A DNA stretch of 64,000 bases, from contig NZ_BMJC01000008.1 in the NCBI RefSeq assembly GCF_014642875.1, positions 1-64,000 of the forward strand. The letters run 5' to 3'. Each line of letters begins with the position of its first letter. The first letter of the stretch is position 1. This document shows positions 44,414 to 52,673 of this stretch, in pieces. The stretch is from Puia dinghuensis. GTDB lineage: Bacteria > Bacteroidota > Bacteroidia > Chitinophagales > Chitinophagaceae. The notes below the pieces were generated by a model. That model searched no databases. It worked only from the letters and a program-made list of their open reading frames with translations, and was not told where the DNA came from. Position numbers and translations under genes: made by a program.

Positions 44414-45742
44414 TTATGATACGCCAGGTGTGCGGGCCAGCACCTCCTCCATTCTACTACTCCTCGACCCCTTTATCAGCACCCACGCACCTTTCAGCCC
44501 GGCGCCGCCATACCATTTCGCCGCCTCGGCACTATTAGCAAAACTCAAATAAGGATGCTCCACTTTCAGGAAATCCCCACCAACGAGCACCACCTGCGCC
44601 CACGGATACTCGCCGATCAGCTCAACGATACCCCTGTGCTCATTCACACTCTCGGGGCCCAGTTCGGCCATGGCGCCAAGTACCAGTACCTTTTCACCGC
44701 CATCCGTCGCGAGCCGCGCAAAATTTTCGATCGCCGCCCGCATCGAAGAAGGGTTGGCGTTGTAGGCGTCGAGGATGATATGGTTGCCGTCGCGCTCGAT
44801 GAGCTGACTGCGGCTATTGGAAGGCGTGTATTGGGTGATGGCCTGGCGGATTTTCGCATCGGACACGCCAAAATGTTTACCGACAGCTACCGCGACAAGG
44901 ACATTCGGTAGGTTGTAGTCGCCAACCAGCTGTGTGGGAACAACGCCGGCAATCGCGCCCCGCGTGATCTCCACATGCAGGAAACTGTCTTCGGAAGGCG
45001 CAACCTTACCGACAACATCTGCATCCGCCGTCCCATAGGTAATGATGTGTGGAATGCCACGGCTCATCTGGCGCAAGTCCTCGCTGTCGCGAAACACAAA
45101 GGCGGAGCCTCCCTCATCCCGGAGATAGTCATACAATTCACCTTTGCCTTTCCTGACGCCATCGACACCGCCAAAACCCTCGAGATGAGCACGGCCGATA
45201 TTCGTTATAATGCCATGAGTAGGCAGGGTATAACGGCAGTAACCCTCGATCTCCTTCTGATGGTTGGCGCCCATTTCGATAACGGCGAACTCGGCATCGC
45301 GGTGCACCGAAAGGATCGTTAGCGGGATACCGATATGGTTATTCAAATTTCCTTTTGTCGTATACGTCTGAAAAGTGGAAGCGAGCACCGCATGGATCAG
45401 CTCTTTTGTCGTGGTCTTCCCGTTGCTGCCGGTGATGGCGATAAAGGGGATATCGAAATGCCGCCGGTGATAGAGCGCGAGCTGGTGCAGCGTAAACAAC
45501 ACATCATGAACTTGTATGATCCGATCGTTGGCCACCGGGGTGGCGGATACCGATGGACTGACCACCGGTTCGTCGACAATAGCGTATGCGGCTCCCAATT
45601 CGAGGGCCCGGAGGGCAAAGGCATTACCGTTGAAGTTGGGGCCTTTTAAGGCAAAGAAGAGATCGCCTTGTTTCAGTTGACGGGTATCGGTCTGGACCGA
45701 GGGATAACGCTGATAGAGGTCGTATAGCAATTCGATGGTCAT
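44414..45742 (-). CDS. murF: UDP-N-acetylmuramoyl-tripeptide--D-alanyl-D-alanine ligase
   Basis: 442 residues from the ATG at 45742. MurF adds D-Ala-D-Ala to the UDP-MurNAc-tripeptide in the cytoplasm, the last soluble step of peptidoglycan precursor synthesis. It shows the N-terminal substrate domain (SVQTDTRQLKQGDLFFALKG), the ATP-binding loop TGSNGKTTTK (residues 104-113), FAVIEMGANHQKEIEGY, and LDAYNANPSSMRAAIENF of the central and C-terminal domains, all diagnostic of MurF over other Mur ligases. It lies outside a dcw cluster here, which is common in Bacteroidota. It is divergent from permease copy 6 with 106 bases between starts. Confidence 0.95.
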   Translation of the reverse strand: MTIELLYDLYQRYPSVQTDTRQLKQGDLFFALKGPNFNGNAFALRALELGAAYAIVDEPVVSPSVSATPVANDRIIQVHDVLFTLHQLALYHRRHFDIPFIAITGSNGKTTTKELIHAVLASTFQTYTTKGNLNNHIGIPLTILSVHRDAEFAVIEMGANHQKEIEGYCRYTLPTHGIITNIGRAHLEGFGGVDGVRKGKGELYDYLRDEGGSAFVFRDSEDLRQMSRGIPHIITYGTADADVVGKVAPSEDSFLHVEITRGAIAGVVPTQLVGDYNLPNVLVAVAVGKHFGVSDAKIRQAITQYTPSNSRSQLIERDGNHIILDAYNANPSSMRAAIENFARLATDGGEKVLVLGAMAELGPESVNEHRGIVELIGEYPWAQVVLVGGDFLKVEHPYLSFANSAEAAKWYGGAGLKGAWVLIKGSRSSRMEEVLARTPGVS

Positions 45743-45848
45743 GAGCAAACGTACACAAAAATACGATTTGGCATGCAACAATCCGGCGGGGCAGGGGTCT
45801 TTCCAGGGAAGGGGCGCGCCCATAGCTTTAACCATCAAACTGACATCT

Positions 45849-48272
45849 ATGATAAAAAACTATCTAAAGATCGCTCTGCGCCAGCTGCGGAAGCAGCGCT
45901 TTTATTCGGCGATAAAGATCGGGGGCTTTGCACTGGGCATCGCCACCTGCCTGCTGATGACTTTGTATATCCAACACGAAACCAGCTTCGACAAGACTTA
46001 TCCCAATGGCGACCGGCTTTATCGGGTGTATGCCGCTTGGCACTACCGGGGCCAGGATGAAAAAGACGTCGCCCAGTCACCGGCCACGGCACAGGCCTTC
46101 AAGGCCGAATTGCCGGAGGTAGAGGCAAGTGGCAGAATAATGCCGTATCCGTTGTTCAACGGCGCGGGCAGCAATGAAGTGATGCCGGAGAACAAGACCC
46201 AGGACACGTACGAACAAGGGTTTGCGTATATGGATCAGTCATTGTTGGACATGTTCCAACTACCGATGGTATATGGCGATCGGTCACATGCACTGGCCGA
46301 ACCCAACACCATCCTCATCTCCAAACGCAAGGCAGACAAATACTTCCCCGGTATCAACCCCGTCGGCAAGCTGCTTTATCTCAATAACGATAAACAACAT
46401 CCCTACAAGATAGGCGGGGTCATGGCCGATCTCCCTCCCAACTCGCATCTGGACTACGATTTTTTCCTGACCCTCACCGGGAAGGAGCTGTGGAAGGGCG
46501 AGCAGACTTCCTGGATGTCCCAAAACTACGATACCTATGTCCTGCTCAGACCCGGTGTCCCGCCGCAACAGCTCGATGCGAAGATGGACCAGGTGGTAAA
46601 GGGACACTGGCTCCCGGCCATGCAACAGGCGGGTACCCCGAATATCCAGGAGCTGCTCGGTGCGCGGCACATGCATCTGCAACCGGTAAGCCATATCCAT
46701 CTGGATTATGACATCGGCGACAGCCTGTCACACGGCGACATCCGGTTCGTCTGGCTCTTTGGTGCGGTTGCAGTACTTATCCTGGCGCTGGCCAGTATCA
46801 ACTTTATCAATCTCTCGACCGCGCGCAGCGCCAACCGGGCAAAGGAAGTAGGGCTGCGGAAGGTGGTGGGCTCGCTGCGGATAGGGCTCATACAGCAGTT
46901 CCTGATCGAGTCGCTGGTGTTGAGCTATTTTGCTTTCCTGCTGGCGCTGGGTCTTGCGCTGGTAATGTTGCCGCTGTTCAACCGGCTCGCGGCGACGGCC
47001 CTGCATATTCCCTGGACGCAGTGGTGGCTGCTGCCCCTGTTGCTGCTGGCGGCGACGTCGATAGGGGTGTTGTCGGGACTTTATCCGAGTTTCTATCTGT
47101 CAAAGTTCCGCCCGGTAGAAGTGTTGAAGGGACGCATCAGCAGTGGCAGCCGCCATTCGAGCCTGCGCGGTGTGCTGGTGGTCTTCCAGTTTACGACATC
47201 GGTGATCCTCATCGTGGCGACGGTCGTCATCTACCGCCAGATGCAATTCATCATGAACAAAAAGATGGGCTTCGACAAAGACCAGGTAATGCTCATCGAG
47301 GGCGCCGGAACGCTGGATAAACAACTAAAACCGTTCAAGAACCAACTGCTGAACATACAGGGGGTAAAGAGCGTCTCGTTAGCAGACTATCTGCCGGTCA
47401 GCGGCGGCAAGCGGAACAATAACCAGACTTTCATCGCCGGCCGGCAGAAGATCGACCCGTCCGTGGGCGCACAGACCTGGCGGGTCGACCCCGACTATGT
47501 AAAGACGTTTGGAATGAAACTCGTCGCGGGCCGGATGTTCTCCTACGACATCGCCTCCGACACGACGGGGGTGGTAGTCAACGAGACCCTGGTGAAGAAA
47601 CTCGGCATCAAAGACCCTATCGGCAAGGAGATCTTCACCTGGTATGATCAACATATCATCGGGGTGGTGGCCGATTTCAATTTCGAATCGGTGAGACAGG
47701 AGGTGGGACCCGTCGTGCTCCACCGGGGCGACTGGGCAAACACCGTGGCCGTAAAGATGAATACGGCAGACATCGCATCCCTCATCAAACAAGTGCGATC
47801 GGTATGGAAGAGCTTTTCGCCGCACCAGGAGCTGCGCTATACCTTCCTCGACGAAAGTTTTGCCCGGATGTATGCCGATGTGCGACGGATGGGGGACATC
47901 TTTACGAGTTTTGCCAGCCTGGCCATCATCATCGCCTGCCTGGGCCTCTTCGGCCTCTCCGCCTTTATGGCCGAGCAGCGCGCTAAGGAGCTGGGCATCC
48001 GCAAGGTATTGGGGGCAACCGTGGGGCAATTGGCGGGGCTGTTGTCAAAAGATTTTTTGCGGCTGGTGCTCATCTCCATCTTTATTGCCTCACCCATCGC
48101 CTGGTGGGGAATGCATCGATGGTTGCAGGATTTTGCCTATCGCATAGATATCGGAGTGTGGATCTTCGCAGCGGCGGGGGCGATGGTGATCCTGGTGGCG
48201 CTGGTGACGATCAGCTTCCAGGCGTTGAAAGCGGCGGTGGCCAATCCGGTGCACAGCCTGAAAGCCGAATAA
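45849..48272 (+). CDS. FtsX/MacB-type ABC transporter permease (copy 6)
   Basis: 807 residues from the ATG at 45849 (MIKNYLKIALRQLRKQRF). The open frame extends upstream to 45735, but that segment overlaps the murF start and is not family-like. First bundle LILALASINFINLSTARSA followed by KEVGLRKVVGS; second bundle IACLGLFGLSAFMAEQRAK followed by GIRKVLGA. It closes with LKAE instead of the LRTE/LRSE of the other copies. A perfect bidirectional terminator follows 8 bases after the stop. Confidence 0.92.
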   Translation: MIKNYLKIALRQLRKQRFYSAIKIGGFALGIATCLLMTLYIQHETSFDKTYPNGDRLYRVYAAWHYRGQDEKDVAQSPATAQAFKAELPEVEASGRIMPYPLFNGAGSNEVMPENKTQDTYEQGFAYMDQSLLDMFQLPMVYGDRSHALAEPNTILISKRKADKYFPGINPVGKLLYLNNDKQHPYKIGGVMADLPPNSHLDYDFFLTLTGKELWKGEQTSWMSQNYDTYVLLRPGVPPQQLDAKMDQVVKGHWLPAMQQAGTPNIQELLGARHMHLQPVSHIHLDYDIGDSLSHGDIRFVWLFGAVAVLILALASINFINLSTARSANRAKEVGLRKVVGSLRIGLIQQFLIESLVLSYFAFLLALGLALVMLPLFNRLAATALHIPWTQWWLLPLLLLAATSIGVLSGLYPSFYLSKFRPVEVLKGRISSGSRHSSLRGVLVVFQFTTSVILIVATVVIYRQMQFIMNKKMGFDKDQVMLIEGAGTLDKQLKPFKNQLLNIQGVKSVSLADYLPVSGGKRNNNQTFIAGRQKIDPSVGAQTWRVDPDYVKTFGMKLVAGRMFSYDIASDTTGVVVNETLVKKLGIKDPIGKEIFTWYDQHIIGVVADFNFESVRQEVGPVVLHRGDWANTVAVKMNTADIASLIKQVRSVWKSFSPHQELRYTFLDESFARMYADVRRMGDIFTSFASLAIIIACLGLFGLSAFMAEQRAKELGIRKVLGATVGQLAGLLSKDFLRLVLISIFIASPIAWWGMHRWLQDFAYRIDIGVWIFAAAGAMVILVALVTISFQALKAAVANPVHSLKAE

Positions 48273-48280
48273 TAAAAGCG

Positions 48281-48303
48281 AAGGGGCCCCCGCGGGGCCC
48301 CTT
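48281..48303. terminator. Bidirectional terminator between permease copy 6 and gldJ
   Basis: AAGGGGCCCC (48281-48290) and GGGGCCCCTT (48294-48303) form a perfect 10-bp stem with a 3-base loop. It is flanked by AT-rich sequence (TAATAAAAGCG before, CTTTATGG after). It lies between two converging genes and can serve both. Confidence 0.8.
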
Positions 48304-48327
48304 CTTTATGGTTGGCTATATTCGTTC

Positions 48328-49881
48328 TTATTGTTTCCGGGTATTCTGACGTCTTTGCTTGTAGTTGACACCGGTTTGACGACCATTACCTGCCGGGCTG
48401 CCTACGCGGTCCATAGCGCAACGGAAACCGATAGTGCTGTTGGACTGGTCTTCTTCAAGGAAGCGGCGGGTGCCGGGGCTGAGCCAGTAGGGGCGATCGT
48501 TCCAGCTACCACCTTTTACAACGCGGGATTTATTGCTGATCAGCGTGGTCTTTCCATAGCCGTAAGAGATGCCGGCAATAGTAGAGTCACCGTCGAGATA
48601 GTTGATGACATCGCTCTTCTGGTAGTTGCGGCGGCCCTGGGATTCAGAGTCGGTCATATAACGCATCTTGATACGGCCAAGGCTGTCGCGTTCGGCCTTG
48701 CCTTCCTTACCATAATCAACAGTATTGAAGTGGTTGCCACGATAGGGAGAGACGTCGTCGGCGTCCTGGCCAGTCATCGGGCGATAGACGTCGCCTACCC
48801 ACTCGCTCACGTTGCCGGACATGTTATAAATACCAAAGCCGTTGGGGAAGAAAGATTTTACGGGGGCGGTGTATACGGCGTTGTCATTCAGACCACCGGC
48901 CACACCCATGTTATCACCGGAGCCGCGTTTGAAGTTCGCCATAAAGGTACCCTGCCAGCTGCCGTGACGCGTGTCGCGGAGGCCGTTGACGTTGTTGCTC
49001 CAGGAATAGACCTGTTTGTTGGCGATCAGCTCTTCACCACGCTGCTTGTCCTTGAAGCTCGGCAGCGGGTTCTGATTGATATAACCAAGAGCGGCATATT
49101 CCCACTCGGCTTCCGTTGGGAGGCGGTAGTTGGGAAGAAGGATACCGTCTTCGAAAGTAACCTGGGTACGGGGCGTACCGTTGGGGTTCTTCAGCGGGTT
49201 GCTCTTCGACCTTGCGCGCTTGTCGGGAGTAGCCTGGAATTCACCCATCAGGTAAGCCTTGGTGTTGAAGTTCTCTTGACCGAGACCCTGCAGGTTCTTA
49301 ACCGCATTTTGGTTGATATAGCCACGATCCATGAGGAGTTTCTCGTTCACGCGATCGCTGCGCCAGAGGCAGAAGTCGTGGGCCTGTCTCCAGGTCACGC
49401 CTACCACCGGATAGAAGTTATAAGAGGGGTGGCGGAAGTAGTATTCTACCATCGGCTCGTTGTAAGCCAGTTCGCTGCGCCAGCACAGGGTGTCGGGCAG
49501 GGCGGCTTCTCTAACGGCTTTGTATTCATCGGCGTCAAAAACGAGGTTGATCCAGTACAGGTACTCGCGGTAGTGGATGTTTGCAACTTCGGTCTGATCG
49601 ATGTAGAAAGAGTTGACAGTCACACGTCTAGGTACGTTATTCCAGTCTCTCATCACATCTTCTTGGGTGGCGCCCATGGTGAATGTACCACCCTGGACGA
49701 ATACCAGCCCCGGACCGGTGTGCTGTTCTTTTTCTTTGGATACCTGGAATCCACCCATCTTGGAGTCATTATAGTTCCAGCCAGTAACGCTGGATTGCTC
49801 CGGTTTTTTGTGACAGGCAGCAAAGAGGGAAACGGATGATACCAGGATTGCTAGGTTTTTCAGATTCATAACTTGACGCAT
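48328..49881 (-). CDS. gldJ: Gliding motility lipoprotein GldJ (SUMF1/FGE-like domain)
   Basis: 517 residues. An N-terminal lipoprotein signal ends in LFAAC (Cys23), and a second Met at 49869 is an equally good start. The body is a formylglycine-generating-enzyme-like fold: GPGLVFVQGGTFTMGAT, VNSFYIDQTEVANIHY, YPVVGVTWRQAHDFCLWR, YRLPTEAEWEYAALG, NMSGNVSEWVGD and VVKGGSWNDRPYWL. The TGWNYNDSKMGGFQ start and DVMRDWNNVPRRV segment match GldJ and not GldK. GldJ is an outer-membrane-associated partner of the gliding and type IX secretion machinery. Several long FGE-fold deviations make enzymatic activity unlikely. It is divergent from porV across a 446-base gap. Confidence 0.9.
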   Translation of the reverse strand: MRQVMNLKNLAILVSSVSLFAACHKKPEQSSVTGWNYNDSKMGGFQVSKEKEQHTGPGLVFVQGGTFTMGATQEDVMRDWNNVPRRVTVNSFYIDQTEVANIHYREYLYWINLVFDADEYKAVREAALPDTLCWRSELAYNEPMVEYYFRHPSYNFYPVVGVTWRQAHDFCLWRSDRVNEKLLMDRGYINQNAVKNLQGLGQENFNTKAYLMGEFQATPDKRARSKSNPLKNPNGTPRTQVTFEDGILLPNYRLPTEAEWEYAALGYINQNPLPSFKDKQRGEELIANKQVYSWSNNVNGLRDTRHGSWQGTFMANFKRGSGDNMGVAGGLNDNAVYTAPVKSFFPNGFGIYNMSGNVSEWVGDVYRPMTGQDADDVSPYRGNHFNTVDYGKEGKAERDSLGRIKMRYMTDSESQGRRNYQKSDVINYLDGDSTIAGISYGYGKTTLISNKSRVVKGGSWNDRPYWLSPGTRRFLEEDQSNSTIGFRCAMDRVGSPAGNGRQTGVNYKQRRQNTRKQ

Positions 49882-50327
49882 TTAATAGCCGTAAAGAGTA
49901 AAAACGCCGCTCGAGGGTGAATTATTGTATAAAAATACGTGCCGAATTTATCCACAGTTGCCGGTAAGAGCGAAAGTTTTAATTTTGGGCCGCCAGGAGT
50001 ATTTTGCGTGCGGTGGCATGGGCTTTGTTTCGCTACAGACCGCGCCGGACGCACAATAATTTCCACAAGAACCCGTTGGAAGAGGATTGCCGAACGAACG
50101 TCGAATGAAGGACTAGCGGAGATTGGACAGAAGATGGTCGCGTCAACGCGCAATGTATTAAGAATCATTAATTTAGCCGCCTATATCGCAAATCTACATT
50201 TCTAAAGGCTTTTTCTGACGGGACCCCACTCCCTTAGCTATGGCCTGCCGGTTGCTAAAAAATCCAGCATCCCGGGAAACCATGTTCGCAAATTTTGCGT
50301 GTTGTAAAAAGAAAATTTAAAAAGCTC
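49882..50327. other. 446-base divergent intergenic region gldJ/porV
   Basis: No convincing gene is seen here, although a short frame at 49939-50205 is open without coding features. The stretch holds one good plus-strand promoter match (49958-49987), and the last 60 bases before porV are A-rich. If that promoter drives porV, the leader is about 335 bases and could contain a regulatory RNA. PorU, which usually accompanies porV, is not encoded here. Confidence 0.5.
49958..49987 (+). promoter_or_regulatory. Candidate promoter TTG-N19-TAATTTTG upstream of porV
   Basis: TTG at 49958-49960 and TAATTTTG at 49980-49987 with a 19-base spacer, an exact consensus match. The predicted start near 49991 is 337 bases before the porV ATG. 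Confidence 0.45.
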
Positions 50328-51512
50328 ATGAAAAGATTTTACCAGGGATTAGCTGCTTTATTAATGTTAGTCTTTGTGTGGCAGAACGGTGCGTTTGCGC
50401 AGACTGCAAATACGCTGAACGTAACTACGACTGCGGTGCCTTTCCTAAGAATTTCCCCCGATGCCCGGGCCGGCGGTATGGGTGACCTGGGTGTCGCCAC
50501 CTCGCCCGACGCCGCTTCCACCTTTTACAATCAATCCAAGATTCCTTTTGCAAAGAAGGATATCGGTCTCGGCCTGACCTATACGCCATGGCTTAAAGAC
50601 CTGGGGCTCAACGATGTATACCTCATCGCCTTCTCCGGCTACAAGAAGCTGGACGTCAACTCGGCGCTGTCGGCTTCGATTCGGTATTTCAGCCTGGGTA
50701 ACATTGAGTTCACCGACTACAGCGGTCAGACATTGGGCACCGGTCACCCCCGCGAATTCAGCTTCGACCTGGGCTATTCGCGGAAACTGGCCGACAAGCT
50801 GAGCATCGCCCTGGCCGGCCGCTACATCTACTCCAATCTGGCTTCGGGATATGCCGCCAGCGGAAGCACCTATCAGCCCGGCAAGACCTTTGCAGCCGAC
50901 ATCTCCCTGTTCTATCATGGGGCGACAGACGATAAGGGCGGCTGGAATTTCGGTCTTGCGCTGACCAATCTGGGTGGGAAGATCGGGTATACGAATTCTG
51001 CGGTTGAAAAAGATTATATCCCCGCCGATCTCGGCCTGGGCGCCACCTATACGATGGTCTTCAACGAAGACAACAAGCTGATGGTGGGTCTCGACATCCA
51101 CAAGCTGCTGGTGCCGGTGCCCCCGGCTGCAACGGGTAATGATTCGGTAGACAATATCAATCTGGCGGCGTATCATAACAAGGCGATCACGAGCAGCTGG
51201 TTCAATAGCTTCAGCGGGGAGAACCAGTTCAAGAGCCTGCAATTCTCGGTGGGCGCCGAATATGCCTACCAGGATCAGTTCTTCTTCCGGACGGGTTATT
51301 ACTATGAGGATCCGACGAAGGGCGACCGCAAATATTTCAGCGTGGGTGTGGGTTTGAAGTACAATGTGATGGGGCTTAATTTCTCTTATCTCGTTCCGTC
51401 GGGCAGCGGCACGAACCGCAATCCGCTGTCGAATACGCTGCGCTTTGGGTTGACGTTCGATCTGGATAGTAATGGTGATAATAATACGAATACACAGAGT
51501 TCGACGAATTAA
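50328..51512 (+). CDS. porV: Type IX secretion system outer membrane protein PorV
   Basis: 394 residues from the ATG at 50328 (MKRFYQGLAALLMLVF), a signal peptide ending near GAFAQTAN. Upstream in-frame codons to 50295 would spoil it. The mature start FLRISPDARAGGMGDLGVAT and NQSKIPF are the hallmark of PorV/LptO. The rest is a long run of amphipathic strands of the FadL-like 14-strand barrel (YLIAFSGYKKL, FSFDLGYSRKLADKL, YAYQDQFFFRTGYYYEDP). PorV binds cargo released from the type IX translocon and passes it to the PorU sortase. A strong hairpin follows the gene. Confidence 0.93.
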   Translation: MKRFYQGLAALLMLVFVWQNGAFAQTANTLNVTTTAVPFLRISPDARAGGMGDLGVATSPDAASTFYNQSKIPFAKKDIGLGLTYTPWLKDLGLNDVYLIAFSGYKKLDVNSALSASIRYFSLGNIEFTDYSGQTLGTGHPREFSFDLGYSRKLADKLSIALAGRYIYSNLASGYAASGSTYQPGKTFAADISLFYHGATDDKGGWNFGLALTNLGGKIGYTNSAVEKDYIPADLGLGATYTMVFNEDNKLMVGLDIHKLLVPVPPAATGNDSVDNINLAAYHNKAITSSWFNSFSGENQFKSLQFSVGAEYAYQDQFFFRTGYYYEDPTKGDRKYFSVGVGLKYNVMGLNFSYLVPSGSGTNRNPLSNTLRFGLTFDLDSNGDNNTNTQSSTN

Positions 51513-51533
51513 ATTCGATATAACCTATCTTTA

Positions 51534-51562
51534 TGCGGTCCCGGGCGAAGCCCGGGACCGCA
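51534..51562 (+). terminator. porV terminator
   Basis: TGCGGTCCCGGGC (51534-51546) and GCCCGGGACCGCA (51550-51562) form a perfect 13-bp stem with loop GAA. It is followed by CTTTTAAC and lies 21 bases after the porV stop. Confidence 0.8.
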
Positions 51563-51567
51563 CTTTT

Positions 51568-51586
51568 AACGGACCACGGGTCCGTT
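51568..51586. repeat. Second hairpin behind porV
   Basis: AACGGACC (51568-51575) pairs with GGTCCGTT (51579-51586) around a 3-base loop. It sits directly behind the porV terminator and before the structured repeat element, so three hairpins stand in a row. Confidence 0.5.
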
Positions 51587-51601
51587 GGCCGAAGGACGAC
51601 A

Positions 51602-51668
51602 CAGTCGAGCCCCCGCGAAGACTGCGAACGAGGAGGAGCGAGGAACGAAGCTCCGCCGAAGTTCTCGG
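51602..51668 (+). repeat. Two-hairpin structured intergenic element, copy A
   Basis: Hairpin 1: stem CAGTC (51602-51606) / GACTG (51620-51624) around the 13-base loop gagcccccgcgaa. Linker cgaacgagga (51625-51634). Hairpin 2: stem GGAGC (51635-51639) / GCTCC (51650-51654) around loop gaggaacgaa. Then gccgaagttct with a possible third short stem CCGA/TCGG (51656-51668). Copy B at 55016 keeps the loop and linker sequence but has different, still perfectly paired stems. It is located between porV and ispF. Confidence 0.65.
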
Positions 51669-51716
51669 TATAGCGCGGCGGGTTATTTTTGCCAGAAACC
51701 CGCAAGCGATATACAT

Positions 51717-52190
51717 ATGCGTATTGGATTCGGAATAGACTTTCATCAGATGGCCGAAGGCCGCGCTTTCTGGCTTGGCGGGGTGCAGATCCCTTCTACA
51801 AGGGGGGCGGTAGGACATAGCGACGCGGATGTGCTAATCCATGCTATCTGTGACGCCCTGCTGGGGGCGCTGGCGCTGGGCGACATCGGTCAGCATTTTC
51901 CCAATACCGATGCCGCTTATAAAGATATCGACAGCAAGATCTTACTGGTCATGACGTGGGAGATGATAAAGGTCCGCGGGTATCGCGTGGTGAATATCGA
52001 CAGCACGGTGACGCTCGAGGCGCCGAAGATCATGAAGTATGCCCCGGCGATGCGCGAGACAATGGCCCGATCGTTAGAGATCGCGGTGGAGGATATTTCC
52101 ATCAAGGCGACGACGACGGAGCAGATGGGATTCGTCGGCCGCGGGGAAGGGATAGTGGCGTATGCGGTGGTTCTCCTTGAGCGGATTTAA
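51717..52190 (+). CDS. ispF: 2-C-methyl-D-erythritol 2,4-cyclodiphosphate synthase
   Basis: 157 residues, the family length. IspF cyclises CDP-methylerythritol phosphate in the MEP isoprenoid pathway as a cytoplasmic trimer. Metal ligands Asp8 and His10 are in IGFGIDFH and His42 is in VLIHAICDALLG. HSDAD (34-38), GDIGQHFP and the C-terminal KATTTEQMGFVGRGEGI (substrate and trimer contacts) are all intact. The ATG at 51717 fits the family start exactly; the frame is open to 51585, but that part covers the hairpin element. The stop codon lies inside a 33-base perfect hairpin shared with the dut upstream region. Confidence 0.96.
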   Translation: MRIGFGIDFHQMAEGRAFWLGGVQIPSTRGAVGHSDADVLIHAICDALLGALALGDIGQHFPNTDAAYKDIDSKILLVMTWEMIKVRGYRVVNIDSTVTLEAPKIMKYAPAMRETMARSLEIAVEDISIKATTTEQMGFVGRGEGIVAYAVVLLERI

Positions 52191-52212
52191 GGTCAAGGAC
52201 CTTAAATCCGCT
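52180..52212. terminator. 15-bp perfect hairpin at the ispF/dut junction
   Basis: AGCGGATTTAAGGTC (52180-52194) and GACCTTAAATCCGCT (52198-52212) pair without a mismatch around an AAG loop. The left arm contains the last ispF codons and its TAA stop; the right arm ends at the -7-like box of dut. There is no T-run, so it may be an attenuator or processing site and not a simple terminator. Confidence 0.6.
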
Positions 52213-52219
52213 ATATTTG
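52212..52219 (+). promoter_or_regulatory. Candidate -7 box (TATATTTG) of dut, leaderless geometry
   Basis: A full TAnnTTTG match that ends 4 bases before the dut ATG at 52224. Transcription from it would give an mRNA with no leader. No TTG was found at a proper -33 distance; the hairpin occupies that region. Confidence 0.35.
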
Positions 52220-52223
52220 CGCC

Positions 52224-52670
52224 ATGTCAGGAAAAATCAAGGTCAAGATCATCAATCAATCTCCCAATGCCCTGCCCGAATACGCGACGGAAGGGTCGGC
52301 GGGTATGGACCTGCGGGCACATCTCGACGCTCCGCTGGTGCTGCAACCGCTGGAAAGAAACCTGGTTCCTACCGGTTTGTTCATCGAACTCCCACAGGGT
52401 TATGAAGCGCAGATCCGCCCCCGCAGCGGCATGGCGATAAAGCAGGGCATCACCTGTCTCAACACTCCGGGAACGATAGATTCCGACTATCGCGGGGAGA
52501 TAAAGGTTATCCTGATCAATCTCTCACAGGAGGCGCAAACGCTGCATCCGGGCGACCGCATCGCGCAGATGGTGGTGAGCCCCGTCGTCCAGATCGGCTG
52601 GGAAAATGTAGAAACAATAAGTGAAACGGCCCGTAATGCCGGCGGATTCGGGCATACCGGTAAAATATAA
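52224..52670 (+). CDS. dut: dUTP diphosphatase
   Basis: 148 residues, trimeric dUTPase that hydrolyses dUTP to dUMP, keeping uracil out of DNA. All five motifs are present: SAGMDLRAH (25-33), PRSGMA (66-71), [11 protein letters not shown] (83-93, with the catalytic Asp and the Tyr that excludes ribose), [10 protein letters not shown] (109-118), and a glycine-rich tail [10 protein letters not shown] (137-146) that orders on nucleotide binding. Asn138 and His144 replace residues often Gly and Ser in that tail, a mild variation. It is followed after 3 bases by the DUF4292 gene, so the two are coupled. Confidence 0.96.
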   Translation: MSGKIKVKIINQSPNALPEYATEGSAGMDLRAHLDAPLVLQPLERNLVPTGLFIELPQGYEAQIRPRSGMAIKQGITCLNTPGTIDSDYRGEIKVILINLSQEAQTLHPGDRIAQMVVSPVVQIGWENVETISETARNAGGFGHTGKI

Positions 52671-52673
52671 TAC

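Noticed and set aside
48331-49839. 502-codon open frame antisense to gldJ
   Set aside because: It mirrors gldJ over nearly its full length. gldJ has clear family motifs and a lipoprotein signal, whereas the antisense translation has none.
50189-50196. TAGATTTG on the minus strand as a gldJ promoter
   Set aside because: It matches the -7 box but has no TTG at a suitable -33 distance and lies more than 300 bases from gldJ.
51534-51668. CRISPR-like array behind porV
   Set aside because: The hairpins differ in sequence and there are no equal repeats with unique spacers; structure, not repetition, is the signal.
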